64,000 bases of DNA from Haematomicrobium sanguinis DSM 21259 (GTDB lineage Bacteria; Actinomycetota; Actinomycetes; Actinomycetales; Micrococcaceae). The translations under genes were made by a program, and so were the position numbers. Shown here piece by piece: positions 1-8,732 of the stretch (its first letter is position 1; every line of letters starts with the position of its first letter). The notes beneath the pieces are model-generated. The model saw nothing but the letters and a program-made list of their open reading frames with translations. It was not told the origin of the DNA and made no database searches. The DNA is taken from contig NZ_JIAG01000005.1 of assembly GCF_000688395.1 (NCBI RefSeq), forward strand, positions 148,662 through 212,661. The letters run 5' to 3'.

Positions 1-572
1 TCCGTCCAGCCCGTTGCAAGGCGCTCGGGAGTGACGTCCAGGTCGGTCTGCATGACATCGAGACCGCCGGGGTTTAAGTACGCAAGCAAGGTGTAGATGG
101 CAACCTCGGTGTCCCCAGTGAACCCCGCGTCTCGCAAGAGCATGGTCAGGTGCGTAGAAGTGAGTCGGCGTGCGGGGTGGGAGAAGTAGCCGCGAAATTG
201 GCCGGCGGTGGCCGCAGCGAGCGGACCCAGGGAACGGTTGAACGCAATGTCTGCCGCACCGAAGGCGAGGAGGCGATCGCGGGCTGGCGCGCCCGGGCCC
301 AACGGGGGCGGGCCGAACATGAAGTCATGCTGAAACTTCTGGGTACGGTAATCCAGTAGGGCATCGAGGACGCCCTGGCGGTTTTCGAAGCGGCGAAAGA
401 TGGTGCCCTTGCCAACCCGGGCGGCGCTCGCCAACTCATCCATGGAGAAGTTCACGTCACCGGTATCTTCAATGATTCTCCGCGCCGCGTTCAGGATCGC
501 CTCGCGGTTACGCGCCGCGTCGGCACGCACGGCTCGCGGCGGATTAAGGAGCTCGTGTGGCGAAGGCGACAT
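1..572 (-). CDS. TetR-family transcriptional regulator, 3' end cut by window edge
   Basis: About 190 residues are readable from an ATG at 570-572 down to base 1, where the gene leaves the window. The N-terminus has the TetR helix-turn-helix: a helix around residues 22-38, then MDELASAARVGKGTIFRRF at about 44-62, the classic recognition-helix pattern. The ligand-binding half is not distinctive. TetR proteins are usually 190-220 residues, so only a few codons are probably missing. It is divergent from the FMN reductase at 692, and a 24-bp inverted repeat lies between them, so autorepression and control of the reductase are likely. The inducer cannot be guessed. Confidence 0.85.
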   Translation of the reverse strand, partial: MSPSPHELLNPPRAVRADAARNREAILNAARRIIEDTGDVNFSMDELASAARVGKGTIFRRFENRQGVLDALLDYRTQKFQHDFMFGPPPLGPGAPARDRLLAFGAADIAFNRSLGPLAAATAGQFRGYFSHPARRLTSTHLTMLLRDAGFTGDTEVAIYTLLAYLNPGGLDVMQTDLDVTPERLATGWT

Positions 573-596
573 AGAAAGAGTGTAACCGGCTGAAAT

Positions 597-620
597 ATAA
601 CCGGACTACAGTCCGTTTAT
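597..620. promoter_or_regulatory. Probable TetR operator between divergent genes
   Basis: Arms ATAACCGGACT (597-607) and AGTCCGTTTAT (610-620) are inverted with a 2-base centre and match at 10 of 11 positions. Size, symmetry and position between a TetR gene and its divergent neighbour are what is expected of a TetR operator. Binding is inferred, not seen. Confidence 0.7.
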
Positions 621-691
621 AGGTTAGGCTCGTCGAGAGCTGGCTTTTCTCTCAGGAACTCACGCATGACCCCTCAGCAATAGGAGTAACC

Positions 692-1252
692 ATGTCCACT
701 CGCATTCTTGCCCTGGTTGGCAGCGTCCGCGCAGCTTCCACCAACCGCCAACTTGCCGAAGCGGCCAGGGATGTAGCTCCTGAGCACATTGAGGTTCTCA
801 CCTTTGACGGCCTGGCGGAGCTACCTTTTTATAACGAGGATCATGACAATGACGCCGAACGGCCCGAGGCGGCAAACCGGCTCCGTGCGGCCGCCAAGGA
901 CGCGGACGCGCTCCTCTTGATTACCCCCGAATACAACGGCACCATCCCCGCCGTGCTCAAAAATGCGATCGACTGGCTGTCCCGTCCCTTTGGTGCGGGG
1001 GCGATCAAGGGCAAGCCCGCCGCCGTCATCGGCACGTCGATGGGCCAATACGGCGGCGCCTGGGCGATCGCCGACGCGCATAAGTCGCTCAAAATTGCCG
1101 GCGCCTCGGTCATCGAGGATATTGACCTGAAGATTCCGGGCTCGGTGCGCCGTTTCGCCGAGGTGCACCCGCGCGAGGATGCTGAAATTGCTCAGCAGTT
1201 GCGCACTGCGCTTGAGGATTTGGCCGAGTTCAGTTCGGCGGCGCTCGTCTAA
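692..1252 (+). CDS. NADPH-dependent FMN reductase family protein
   Basis: 186 residues, full length for this flavodoxin-fold family (SsuE/ArsH/chromate-reductase-like). The FMN phosphate loop GSVRAASTNRQL is at residues 10-21. The signature TPEYNGTIPAVLKNAIDWLS is at 78-97 and contacts the isoalloxazine ring in characterised members. The start is supported by AGGAG about 6 bases before the ATG. It probably reduces FMN, quinones or xenobiotics with NAD(P)H in the cytoplasm; the physiological substrate is unknown. Regulation by the divergent TetR protein through the 597-620 operator is likely. A strong hairpin terminator follows. Confidence 0.9.
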   Translation: MSTRILALVGSVRAASTNRQLAEAARDVAPEHIEVLTFDGLAELPFYNEDHDNDAERPEAANRLRAAAKDADALLLITPEYNGTIPAVLKNAIDWLSRPFGAGAIKGKPAAVIGTSMGQYGGAWAIADAHKSLKIAGASVIEDIDLKIPGSVRRFAEVHPREDAEIAQQLRTALEDLAEFSSAALV

Positions 1253-1282
1253 CCTCCCTGCGGATCATCCCAGCAAACATGT

Positions 1283-1325
1283 AGCGGGGCCGACCACCGG
1301 TGTTGGTGATCGGCCCCGCTTCGTG
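1283..1325 (+). terminator. Rho-independent terminator after FMN reductase
   Basis: AGCGGGGCCGA (1283-1293) pairs perfectly with TCGGCCCCGCT (1310-1320), followed by TCGTGTTTTT. It lies between convergent genes. Confidence 0.85.
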
Positions 1326-1332
1326 TTTTTAG

Positions 1333-2280
1333 CTACTTGCCTGCAACAATCCGTTCCTGCTCCGGCCCCCACAGCTTCGCGTAGAGCCCCAAAATCGCTT
1401 CATCGGTAGTGTTGAAACCCAGTTTCCGCATCAGATGGTGGGCTTGTAAAACGGTCAAGTGTTGGGCCGGGCGGGAGACGTTCGCGCGGTCTGCGCGGTG
1501 CAGGTACATGTCGATCGCCATGCGCCAGCGCCTACGCCAATGCTTCACAGCCGCCTCCGCACCCGTGGCCATCATGACCGAGTGCATCAGCTGGCTCTTG
1601 CAACTCACTTGATTACTCAGCCCGTCGCGTAGATGGTGTGCGTTTTGCCCCCAGTACTGCGTACATGAGCGCAAATGCGAGTCCCAGTAAAAATCCCATG
1701 AAATACGACGGCGGTCCCTCCAACGCGCGGAATGCTTACCTTCACGCATGGTGTGGGCGGAATCAAACATGAGCAGGGCAGCGAGCGCCATCCGGTTTTG
1801 CCCGGGGGCAAAACGCTCGGTTGCCCAGGCGGCGAGTTCAGAGGCAACTTCAAAGACCTCGTGAGCAAGATCCAGTCCCTCTTGGCCGCCGAAAGCGGCC
1901 AGTTCCGCCTCGTGCTGGGGGTCCAATGCGGTGTCCCGCAGGTAGCCGCGGTCGGTCTTGAATTCGCGATGCGAGACCTTGATGATCCCAAATTCGTGAC
2001 CCATGCGCAGTTGCAGGGCCGATTGCCGCGATTGCAGTTGAGAAATTGACGCCTTGGGCCCGAGGATGCGCATCCACACCTGGGAGCGCTTCGGGCTGTC
2101 GGTGCGTCCAAAGTACCAGCGTGCCACGCCGAGCTCTTGGGCGAAGGCCGACAGTGGGGTGACCAACTCCTTGATGATGCCGTCCGCTACATCAGGAGTA
2201 TTGGAGTCAATATGGAGATGCCACCACAAAGGGCTATCTTGACTTCGTGAGGCGGGTCGAAGCGATGATAGCTGACTCAA
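1333..2280 (-). CDS. Orphan LanB C-terminal (thiopeptide-type RiPP biosynthesis) domain protein
   Basis: About 315 residues. The N-terminal part SPLWWHLHID...ARWYFGRTDSP...VWMRILGP and the middle FGGQEGLDLAHEVFEVASEL...LLMFDSAHTM match the pattern of the lantibiotic-dehydratase C-terminal family, known for peptide elimination or pyridine-forming cycloaddition in RiPP pathways. No N-terminal glutamylation domain is fused and no LanB, cyclodehydratase or RiPP transporter is nearby, so this is a stand-alone small protein. I prefer a TTG start at 2278-2280 because AGGAG lies 8 bases upstream. A GTG at 2326-2328 would add 16 residues but lacks a ribosome site and sits in a TATAGT -10-like sequence. 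The substrate is unknown. The family call is by motif pattern only. Confidence 0.6.
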   Translation of the reverse strand: MSQLSSLRPASRSQDSPLWWHLHIDSNTPDVADGIIKELVTPLSAFAQELGVARWYFGRTDSPKRSQVWMRILGPKASISQLQSRQSALQLRMGHEFGIIKVSHREFKTDRGYLRDTALDPQHEAELAAFGGQEGLDLAHEVFEVASELAAWATERFAPGQNRMALAALLMFDSAHTMREGKHSARWRDRRRISWDFYWDSHLRSCTQYWGQNAHHLRDGLSNQVSCKSQLMHSVMMATGAEAAVKHWRRRWRMAIDMYLHRADRANVSRPAQHLTVLQAHHLMRKLGFNTTDEAILGLYAKLWGPEQERIVAGK

Positions 2281-2782
2281 AACATCTCCTGTCGATCCGT
2301 GGTCACCCCACCGACGATGGGGGTTCACTATATACTACGTTTTGGGGGTTGCTCTTAGCCCAGCAACCTGTTTTTGGGCGCACTGATCTACAACAAAAAT
2401 TTGTTGTAGATCAGTGTGTGGGTAGTTGCTAGCGTTACGCTACAGTTGGCCAGTCATAGATGCCGCCACTGCGCAGAATCTGGCTGAAAGTTGCTTCCAT
2501 GATTCTCAAACATCCTTGTTGTGGTGGTTACATTTGCTACAGAACGTGTGTCCTGTATGAACTAGATAACGCCACCGACTCGGCGCCTGTCCACTTGAAT
2601 CGGTGTCATTTTTAGGCCAGTTGCAACTTTAGGTCAGTTTTCTTAGTTTGTGCACTCTGCACTCATTCAGCCGTACCCCCTAAATTCAAGCGGATGCACT
2701 ACGATCGGGTGTGTTAATATGGGATCGGACACCGTGGCAAGTTTATGCCAATGTCCTAATTCGGAAGCGGAAAAATCCCGGC
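2281..2782. other. 502-bp AT-richer intergenic region between divergent genes
   Basis: It holds the ribosome site of the upstream minus-strand gene near 2281-2300, a perfect 17-bp inverted repeat (2381-2416), and no convincing conserved gene. Base composition is clearly more AT-rich than the flanking metabolic genes. A GTG at 2711 opens the frame of the downstream regulator earlier than its likely ATG at 2783. A 38-codon cysteine-rich frame (2499-2615) lacks a ribosome site. Confidence 0.6.
2381..2416. promoter_or_regulatory. Perfect 17-bp inverted repeat in divergent spacer
   Basis: CACTGATCTACAACAAA (2381-2397) is followed after two A by its exact complement TTTGTTGTAGATCAGTG (2400-2416). 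There is no U-tract of a strong terminator. Its place between the RiPP-type gene and the LuxR-type regulator suggests an operator for that regulator, or a terminator remnant. Confidence 0.5.
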
Positions 2783-3829
2783 ATGAGTCCAGAATCTAAG
2801 CAAGACCGAGCACCTCTCGCAGTCGATCCAGGAGCTATTTATCGATTTATCGCGGCGAATCGGTCCGCCCTTCCAGCCGAGATATCCGAATCCCTTGGTT
2901 TCTCTGAACGACGCCTCTCCCCGTCCATCGAATACCTTCTAGAGCACAACCTCATCGATCACGATCCAGAGTCGTCGGACCGGCTCATCGCGTACTCCCC
3001 GGAGACTGCGCGACTGCGAGCCACCGTCGCAACCGAACTCAAGCTCGCGGAAGCGCGTAGAGAGTTGTTGAATCTCAATGCCCAGTACTCTGCCATGGAA
3101 AATAGCTTTACCGAGATCTACCGCGAAGCTCATCAGGGAAGCGACCTCGAACATATTGAGTCAGGTCGATTTGTTCTTCCCGTGCTTCTCAACGAGGTGG
3201 CAAACGCAACAAACAGCGTACTGACGTATCAGACAGGTCCAGGGTCGACAGCTGACCGGCTCGAAGACACCATTCAAACAGATGAAGAGCTCAGGTCTCG
3301 CGGAGTTACCCGTAAGACTATTCTTCAGTCCGCGCGTAAATCACACGCTCCTACGCTTCGCATGGTCGACGCACTGAGTCCTCTTGGTTGCGAATTTCGC
3401 ATGAACGATTCCATGCCGAATCGATTGGTCATCATTGACAACAAGGTTGCGATCATCGGCAATCGGGGTGAGGGAAGCGAGCACGGCAGCGGCACCATCA
3501 TCCGCAACCCCGAATTAGTCGGCATGTTGTCTGATTATTTCTTGCAAGTGTGGGGCTCGTCCCCTGAATTTAGTACCGGGGACGCCGGTGAGAAGTCCAC
3601 TCTGGGGGAACTGTCTCGTATCGAGCTCTCTGTGCTGGGACTACTTTCGGCAGGTAAGTCCGACGATACGATCGCGAGAACACTACAGATCAGCGTGCGA
3701 ACCTGCCGCCGCTATGTGGCGAATATTTTGCAAGCGCTGGGCGCAGAATCGCGATTCCAAGCAGGTTTCAACGCGGCAAACTTTACGCCGGCGCGAGCTC
3801 AGGCCTCTAAGGGAAACAGGCGCGGCTAA
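2783..3829 (+). CDS. TrmB/LuxR-type transcriptional regulator
   Basis: 348 residues from the ATG at 2783; the frame is open from a GTG at 2711. The N-terminal 70 residues resemble a TrmB-like winged helix (ISESLGFSERRLSPSIEYL). The middle carries a phospholipase-D-like fold signature RLVIIDNKVAIIGNR. The C-terminus is a LuxR/GerE helix-turn-helix (ELSVLGLLSAGKSDDTIART...VRTCRRYVANI). This architecture is common for pathway regulators in actinomycete RiPP loci, which fits the divergent LanB-type gene. Codon use is less GC-biased than in the neighbouring malate dehydrogenase, suggesting transfer. No ligand is known. Confidence 0.75.
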   Translation: MSPESKQDRAPLAVDPGAIYRFIAANRSALPAEISESLGFSERRLSPSIEYLLEHNLIDHDPESSDRLIAYSPETARLRATVATELKLAEARRELLNLNAQYSAMENSFTEIYREAHQGSDLEHIESGRFVLPVLLNEVANATNSVLTYQTGPGSTADRLEDTIQTDEELRSRGVTRKTILQSARKSHAPTLRMVDALSPLGCEFRMNDSMPNRLVIIDNKVAIIGNRGEGSEHGSGTIIRNPELVGMLSDYFLQVWGSSPEFSTGDAGEKSTLGELSRIELSVLGLLSAGKSDDTIARTLQISVRTCRRYVANILQALGAESRFQAGFNAANFTPARAQASKGNRRG

Positions 3830-3871
3830 TCGCCAAAAGGTACTTCATCTCGGAGCGGGTCGCGTTTCTGT

Positions 3872-4852
3872 TTAGCCCAAAAGCTCCTCGACCGCATCGC
3901 GCTCCGCTTCCAGCTCAGCCACAGACGCCGCGAGCTTCCCGGCTGAGAATTCATCCATCGACAAATCTTCAACCACGGACCACCGGCCACCCGAAGACCG
4001 CGCCGGGAAGGAGCAAACCAGCCCCTCCGGCACACCGTACCACCCCTCGGATGGCAGCGCGACCGACGTCCACCGCTCACCAGTACCGAGCACCCAATCC
4101 CGAATGTGGTCGATGGACGCCCCGGCGGCAGAGGCGGCAGAAGAGCTCCCGCGCACCTCGATAATTTCGGCGCCGCGCTTGGCCACACGTTCCACATACG
4201 GCCCTCGAATCCACTCCGGGTCGGCGACCTCGTAAGCCGGCCGCCCGCCAACGGTGGCGTGGGTCAGATCGGGATACTGTGTGGGCGAGTGGTTCCCCCA
4301 CACGCTCACGCCTTCCACATCCGCGACGGGCGCACCGACATGCTCGGCCAAAATCCCAGCCGCACGGTTGTGATCCAGGCGGGTGAGCGCCGTGAACCGT
4401 TCCGCAGGCACATCCGGCGCATTGCGCTGCGCGATCAGAGCGTTGGTGTTGGCCGGGTTGCCCACCACCAGCACGCGCACGTCCGACGCCGCGTAATCAT
4501 TAATCGCTCGACCCTGCGGCGCAAAAATCCCGCCGTTTGCCTCCAACAGGTCACCACGTTCCATGCCCTTGGTGCGCGGCCGCGCTCCCACCAGCAACGC
4601 CACATTCGTGCCGTCAAAACCGGCGGCGATATCGGTGGTCACCTCGACGTTCTGCAGCAGCGGAAACGCGCTGTCGGTCAATTCCAGCGCAACGCCCTCG
4701 GCCGCCCGTACTCCCTCCGGAATCTCAAGCAGCTTCAGCGCGACCGGTTGATCCGGCCCCAACATGTCACCTGCAGCAATACGAAACAGCGCGGCATACG
4801 CAATCTGGCCGCCGGCACCGGTCACGGTCACAGTCACTGGATTTTTCCCCAT
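3872..4852 (-). CDS. mdh: Malate dehydrogenase (NAD-dependent)
   Basis: 326 residues, normal length. It interconverts malate and oxaloacetate with NAD in the cytosol (TCA cycle). Visible motifs: Rossmann loop [10 protein letters not shown] at 11-20; mobile-loop arginines in [15 protein letters not shown] (89-103); GNPANTN at 131-137; RLDHNR at 158-163 with the catalytic Asp and substrate Arg; and [11 protein letters not shown] at 185-195 with catalytic His188. The gene starts about 50 bp from the perfect palindrome that ends the upstream protease gene, so it is probably monocistronic. Confidence 0.97.
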   Translation of the reverse strand: MGKNPVTVTVTGAGGQIAYAALFRIAAGDMLGPDQPVALKLLEIPEGVRAAEGVALELTDSAFPLLQNVEVTTDIAAGFDGTNVALLVGARPRTKGMERGDLLEANGGIFAPQGRAINDYAASDVRVLVVGNPANTNALIAQRNAPDVPAERFTALTRLDHNRAAGILAEHVGAPVADVEGVSVWGNHSPTQYPDLTHATVGGRPAYEVADPEWIRGPYVERVAKRGAEIIEVRGSSSAASAAGASIDHIRDWVLGTGERWTSVALPSEGWYGVPEGLVCSFPARSSGGRWSVVEDLSMDEFSAGKLAASVAELEAERDAVEELLG

Positions 4853-4907
4853 GTTCGCAGTCTATCCCTGCCCCCTTCGGCCCACCCAAGTGCCGCTCAA
4901 GTAGCCC

Positions 4908-4955
4908 AGTACGACGGCGACTCCCGCACTTAAGTGCGGGAGTCGCCGTCGTACT
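4908..4955. terminator. Perfect 48-bp palindrome; terminator of the protease and full copy of the ACGACGGCGA repeat
   Basis: AGTACGACGGCGACTCCC runs into GCACTT|AAGTGC and back; all 24 bases of each arm pair with no loop (centre between 4931 and 4932). It lies 13 bp after the stop of the minus-strand protease gene, so it probably acts as its terminator. The outer arms are the dispersed ACGACGGCGA motif (4911-4920 and, inverted, 4943-4952). Confidence 0.8.
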
Positions 4956-4967
4956 TCTCAGCAAAAA

Positions 4968-5831
4968 TTACTTGCGCAAGGCGGCGAGAGTGTTGAAAAG
5001 CTCGCCGGTGAGGCGGGTGGCGCCGTTGCTGGAGCCGCCCCAAATGTGGATGCCGGTCGAGACATCCTCGTTGGTGGTGGTCACGGCCGAGCCGCTTTGG
5101 CCGCCGTAGGTGTCGGTTTTGTAGTAGAAGTTGCGGGCGTCGGCGCCGGTGAGGGCGTCGGTGTCCTGCCACATGGTGCCGCGCGGTTTGTCACCGGGGT
5201 ACCCGACCACGGTCGCACTGCCGCTTTGCAGTTCCGCTTGGCTCGCGGGGGCGAGGCCATACCAGCCGAGGCGGTCGCCGATGGGTTGGTCGAGGACGAT
5301 CACGCCCCAATCGCCTCCGTTGCCCAGGCCGCGTGCGTCCACCCAAATTTCGGTGGCGTTGAACTTACCGTAGGGGTCGGTGGAACCATTGCGTGCGGGT
5401 GCGAAGGTGATGTTGGAGACGTTGCCTTCGAGGCAGTGACCGGCGGTGGCGACCGAGCGGGACGAGATGAGCCAACCGGTGCAGATGTAGGTGCTGCCGT
5501 TGCGGGTGAAGTTGATTTGGCCGATGCGGCGGTACTTGGGGGCGCGCGTGTCGGCAACCTGCTCGCGGCCGTCGGGGCCGATGAGGGAGCGGGATACCGG
5601 TTCGGTGCCGCCGAACGCCCGCGTCGAGGCGAGGCCCTTGTCTGCGGTCAGGCCCGCACCGGACATGGGGTTGGCGCGGTCCGGGGCACCGTTAGCGATC
5701 TTGTACCCGACGGGCTGGATCGGCAGGTTTTCGATGGGGGCGGCGGTAGCGCCGGAGGCGGAAGCGAAGAGGCCGACGGCGAGAAGGCTCGCGGCGCTCA
5801 CGGAGGCAAAGGTGCGTTTCAGTGATTTCAT
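4968..5831 (-). CDS. Secreted trypsin-like (V8/glutamyl-endopeptidase type) serine protease
   Basis: 287 residues from the ATG at 5829-5831. This start is chosen because it opens a proper signal peptide: MKSLKRT, a hydrophobic stretch to about residue 25, then a likely cleavage near ATAAP. A TTG 13 codons upstream would extend it. The catalytic triad is intact: His132 in ATAGHC, Asp174 in GNGGDWGV, Ser246 in GGQSGSA. A propeptide of roughly 70 residues probably precedes the protease domain. The exported enzyme is expected to cleave extracellular protein; substrate preference cannot be read. A perfect palindrome terminates it. Confidence 0.9.
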   Translation of the reverse strand: MKSLKRTFASVSAASLLAVGLFASASGATAAPIENLPIQPVGYKIANGAPDRANPMSGAGLTADKGLASTRAFGGTEPVSRSLIGPDGREQVADTRAPKYRRIGQINFTRNGSTYICTGWLISSRSVATAGHCLEGNVSNITFAPARNGSTDPYGKFNATEIWVDARGLGNGGDWGVIVLDQPIGDRLGWYGLAPASQAELQSGSATVVGYPGDKPRGTMWQDTDALTGADARNFYYKTDTYGGQSGSAVTTTNEDVSTGIHIWGGSSNGATRLTGELFNTLAALRK

Positions 5832-5907
5832 AAAAGGATTTAGTATCAGGATTCCTGGGCGTTTGGGCAAGGTTTTTCTCGGGTTTTTTTGTTTGTGCGC
5901 GGGGGTA

Positions 5908-5937
5908 TTGACGGTCCGGTGGTCGCGTGATTAGATA
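5908..5937 (+). promoter_or_regulatory. Promoter of the aminotransferase gene
   Basis: TTGACG (5908-5913), an 18-base spacer and TAGATA (5932-5937) form a near-consensus sigma-70-type promoter. Transcription should start near 5944, downstream of the ATG at 5937, which therefore cannot be the start codon of the following gene. Confidence 0.7.
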
Positions 5938-6014
5938 TGCCGTTTGGCGGCGCTCAGTGGGGCGTGCTGAGCCCCACGCATCCCGGCCTTTCTCGGGGCG
6001 GATACCATAGTCCA

Positions 6015-7265
6015 GTGAGTACCGAAGCCGAATCCACTTTGCCCGCCGATGAGGACATTGCCCTGCGGCATGCAGAACTTTTCTCCACCCGAAGCGCGGG
6101 TATCAAGCAATCCCCGATTAGGGATGTTTTTGACATCTCGGTCCGCCCCGGCCTGATCTCCTTGGCGGGTGGAAGCCCGAACTTGGCCGCACTGGATCAG
6201 CAGACGCTGATCTCCGGGGCGTCCACAATTCTGTCCGAACACGCTGCCGAGGCGCTCAATTACGGCGGCGGTCAAGGGACCGAAGCATTGCGCCAGCTCG
6301 CCGTGGAGATCATGGCCTCGGAGGGCATCACCAACGCGGATCCGGCGAACATTGTGATCACCACCGGCTCGCAGTCCGCGCAGGATGTCGCGGCCAAGGT
6401 GTTCTGCGATCCCGGGGATGTCGTGCTGACCGAGGATCCCACCTACGTGGGTGCGCTGAACACATTTGAGGCGTATCAGGTAGACGTGCAACCGGTCGCG
6501 ATGGACCATGACGGCCTCATTCCTAAGGCGTTGCTGGCGCGGATCGAGGAGCTGCGCGCGGCCGGCAAACGCGTCAAACTGCTCTACACCATTCCGAGTT
6601 TTGGGAACCCCAGCGGAATCACCATGAGCGCGGAGCGGCGGCAACGCATCATTGATATATGCCGTGAGAACAATATTTTGGTTCTTGAGGACAACCCCTA
6701 CGGCCTGCTGAAGTTCGATGGCGCCCCGCTGGTGCCGTTACGCGAAGGCAACGCCGATGACGTCATTTATCTGGGCTCATTTTCCAAGATCCTGGCTCCG
6801 GGTATGCGCCTGGGTTGGGCGTTGTTGCCCGAGCACCTCTTGCGGCGCTTTTACTTGGCGGCGGAAGCGGTAGTGCTGTGCCCCTCGCCGTTGACGCAAA
6901 TGCTGGTCGAGTACTATTTCCGAAACTCGGATTGGCAGGCCCAACTGGCAGAGTCACGAGCGGAATATCAGAAACGGTGCGATGCCATGTTGGCCGCCCT
7001 TGAGTCCGAGTTTGCCGGCTTGGATGTGACCTGGACCGTCCCCGATGGTGGATTCTTCATCTGGGTGACGTTGCCCGAGGGCGTGGATACATACCCGATG
7101 TTGCATGAAGCGATCGATGCGGGGGTGGTGTTTATTCCGGGTGCGGCATTTTCGCCGGTGGAAGGGCCCTCGAATAATCTGCGCCTTGCGTACAGCACGG
7201 TGCCGGTGGAGAACATTCGCGAGGGCATTGCCCGGCTCGCGCCCATCATCAAGCGCGCCCTCTAG
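6015..7265 (+). CDS. PLP-dependent class I/II aminotransferase (2-aminoadipate/LysN-like)
   Basis: 416 residues from the GTG at 6015. An ATG 26 codons upstream overlaps the -10 hexamer and is rejected. The fold-type I core is complete: GGGQGTEALRQL near residue 80, TGSQSAQD, EDPTYVG, IPSFGNPSG near 195, EDNPYGLLKF, and the PLP lysine (about Lys258) in GSFSKILAPGMRLGW. The sequence resembles the MocR/LysN subgroup without a DNA-binding domain. It is expected to transaminate an amino acid with 2-oxoglutarate; the substrate is not determinable. It is convergent with the E2 gene, with a 28-bp-arm palindrome between. Confidence 0.9.
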   Translation: MSTEAESTLPADEDIALRHAELFSTRSAGIKQSPIRDVFDISVRPGLISLAGGSPNLAALDQQTLISGASTILSEHAAEALNYGGGQGTEALRQLAVEIMASEGITNADPANIVITTGSQSAQDVAAKVFCDPGDVVLTEDPTYVGALNTFEAYQVDVQPVAMDHDGLIPKALLARIEELRAAGKRVKLLYTIPSFGNPSGITMSAERRQRIIDICRENNILVLEDNPYGLLKFDGAPLVPLREGNADDVIYLGSFSKILAPGMRLGWALLPEHLLRRFYLAAEAVVLCPSPLTQMLVEYYFRNSDWQAQLAESRAEYQKRCDAMLAALESEFAGLDVTWTVPDGGFFIWVTLPEGVDTYPMLHEAIDAGVVFIPGAAFSPVEGPSNNLRLAYSTVPVENIREGIARLAPIIKRAL

Positions 7266-7267
7266 CC

Positions 7268-7331
7268 TCGACTGTGTAGCAGTTAATGCCCATGTCACGC
7301 CGAACATGGGCATTAACTGCTACACAGTCGA
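7268..7331. repeat. Intergenic palindrome, TCGACTRTGTAG family, 28-bp arms
   Basis: The left arm 7268-7295 begins TCGACTGTGTAGCAGTTAAT and pairs perfectly with 7304-7331 around an 8-base loop. It lies between convergent stop codons and can serve as a two-way terminator. The same family occurs at 35229-35294 and, with different inner arms, at 14614-14686. Confidence 0.9.
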
Positions 7332-7355
7332 AGGGCGTGGCCTTGATGGGGGGAG

Positions 7356-8714
7356 CTAGTCGAGGAGGAGCGCCGGCTCTTCCAGAATCGCGGCGACATC
7401 CGCCATGAAACGCGCAGACAAATCGCCGTCCACCACGCGGTGATCAAACGAGCCGCCAAGCGTTGTCACCCAGCGCGGAATGACCTCGCCATCAAGCACC
7501 CAAGGCTTCTGTTTGATCGTGCCAAACGCCACGATCGCCACCTCGCCGGGATTGATAATCGGCGTCCCGGTGTCAATCCCGAGCGCCCCGATATTCGTCA
7601 CGGTCAGCGTCCCGCCGCTCATTTGCGCCGGAGTGGTCTTGCCCGCGCGTGCCGTCTCGGCCAGGTCCCCGAGCGCCACCGCAAGTTCACGCAGACTCAA
7701 CTCCTGCGCGTCCTTGATGTTCGGCACCAAGAGTCCGCGCGGCGTCGCCGCCGCAATACCCAGATTCATGTAGCGGTGCAGGGTGATTTCGTCATCATTC
7801 CAGGTCGCGTTGACCTGCGGGTTGCGCGCGGCCGCCCAAATCACTGCCTTCGCGAGAATCAGCAGCGGGGACACCTTGACGCCGGCAAAGTCGCGGCTTT
7901 CCTTGAGCCGCTTCACAAACTCCATCGTGCGGCTCGCGTCCACATCCACAAAGATCGAGACGTGCGGCGCGCTGAACGCGCTCTCCACCATGGCCTTCGC
8001 GGTGGCTTTGCGGACGCCTTTGACCGGGATCCGCTCTTCACGGTCTAGCACCGAGGAGGGCAGCCAAAACGGTTCATCGTCTGAGCGCGGTGCCGCCGGG
8101 GCGCTCGGCGCGGCCGGCTTTGGCGCCGGGCTCGCGTTGCCGTTGGCCCCCGCAGTGAGGTTCGACGGCGCGTGCCCGCCTTGGGCGTGCTTCTCCAGAT
8201 CCGCGCGGGTCACCTCGCCACGCGGTCCCGTGGCGGTAACGTCGGCGAGGTTGATGCCGCTCTCCTTGGCACGCTTGCGAACCGGGGGCTTTGCCAGCGG
8301 TCGGGAAGGCAGCGCGGCGGACGCGCTTGAAGTGCGCTCTTCCTCAAGGGAATCTGGTGACCCGGTTTCGGGTGCGGTACGCACCTGAGGTTGGTATCGC
8401 CGTCGTACCTTGCGGCCGGAAGATTCGGCGACCGGACCGCTGCCCACCAGGGATGCGCCGCCGGTTTCTGCCGCGGCGGTGTTGATCGAGATGATCGCGT
8501 CACCTACCGGAACGGTCTCGCCTTCAGCGGCGAGCAGCGATTCGACGGTGCCGACAAACGGCGAGGGCAGTTCAACCAGGGACTTGGCGGTTTCGATCTC
8601 AACGATCGGCTGGTTCACGCCGACGGTGTCGCCGACCGCGACTTTCCAGGCGACGATTTCGGCTTCGGTCAAACCTTCGCCGACGTCCGGGAGGTTGAAA
8701 GTTTGGCTGCTCAT
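7356..8714 (-). CDS. 2-oxoacid dehydrogenase E2 (dihydrolipoamide acyltransferase)
   Basis: 452 residues. One lipoyl domain (1-80) has the lipoylated lysine in [12 protein letters not shown] (Lys44). A long Ala/Pro linker leads to a peripheral-subunit-binding domain ([20 protein letters not shown], about 145-175). The catalytic acyltransferase core ends in [15 protein letters not shown] with catalytic His and Asp in the last 31 residues. It transfers acyl groups from the E1 thiamine intermediate to CoA. AGGAGCCCT precedes the ATG. It is third in the E1a-E1b-E2 operon; the branched-chain or pyruvate type cannot be separated. The linker at 8397-8406 carries a dispersed ACGACGGCGAT copy. Confidence 0.95.
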   Translation of the reverse strand: MSSQTFNLPDVGEGLTEAEIVAWKVAVGDTVGVNQPIVEIETAKSLVELPSPFVGTVESLLAAEGETVPVGDAIISINTAAAETGGASLVGSGPVAESSGRKVRRRYQPQVRTAPETGSPDSLEEERTSSASAALPSRPLAKPPVRKRAKESGINLADVTATGPRGEVTRADLEKHAQGGHAPSNLTAGANGNASPAPKPAAPSAPAAPRSDDEPFWLPSSVLDREERIPVKGVRKATAKAMVESAFSAPHVSIFVDVDASRTMEFVKRLKESRDFAGVKVSPLLILAKAVIWAAARNPQVNATWNDDEITLHRYMNLGIAAATPRGLLVPNIKDAQELSLRELAVALGDLAETARAGKTTPAQMSGGTLTVTNIGALGIDTGTPIINPGEVAIVAFGTIKQKPWVLDGEVIPRWVTTLGGSFDHRVVDGDLSARFMADVAAILEEPALLLD

Positions 8715-8732
8715 AGGGCTCCTGGCGCGGAT

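Noticed and set aside
2499..2615. 38-residue Cys-rich frame (MILKHPCCGGYICYRTC...) near the LanB-type gene, considered as a RiPP precursor
   Set aside because: No ribosome site, cysteines at the N-terminus rather than in a C-terminal core, and no leader-like features.
5937..6014. ATG at 5937 as start of the aminotransferase
   Set aside because: It overlaps the -10 hexamer of a good promoter, and the added residues are not family-like; GTG at 6015 is preferred.
7268..7331. Palindrome families as a CRISPR array or as attachment sites
   Set aside because: Copies are kilobases apart, self-complementary and without spacers; no cas genes, no integrase.
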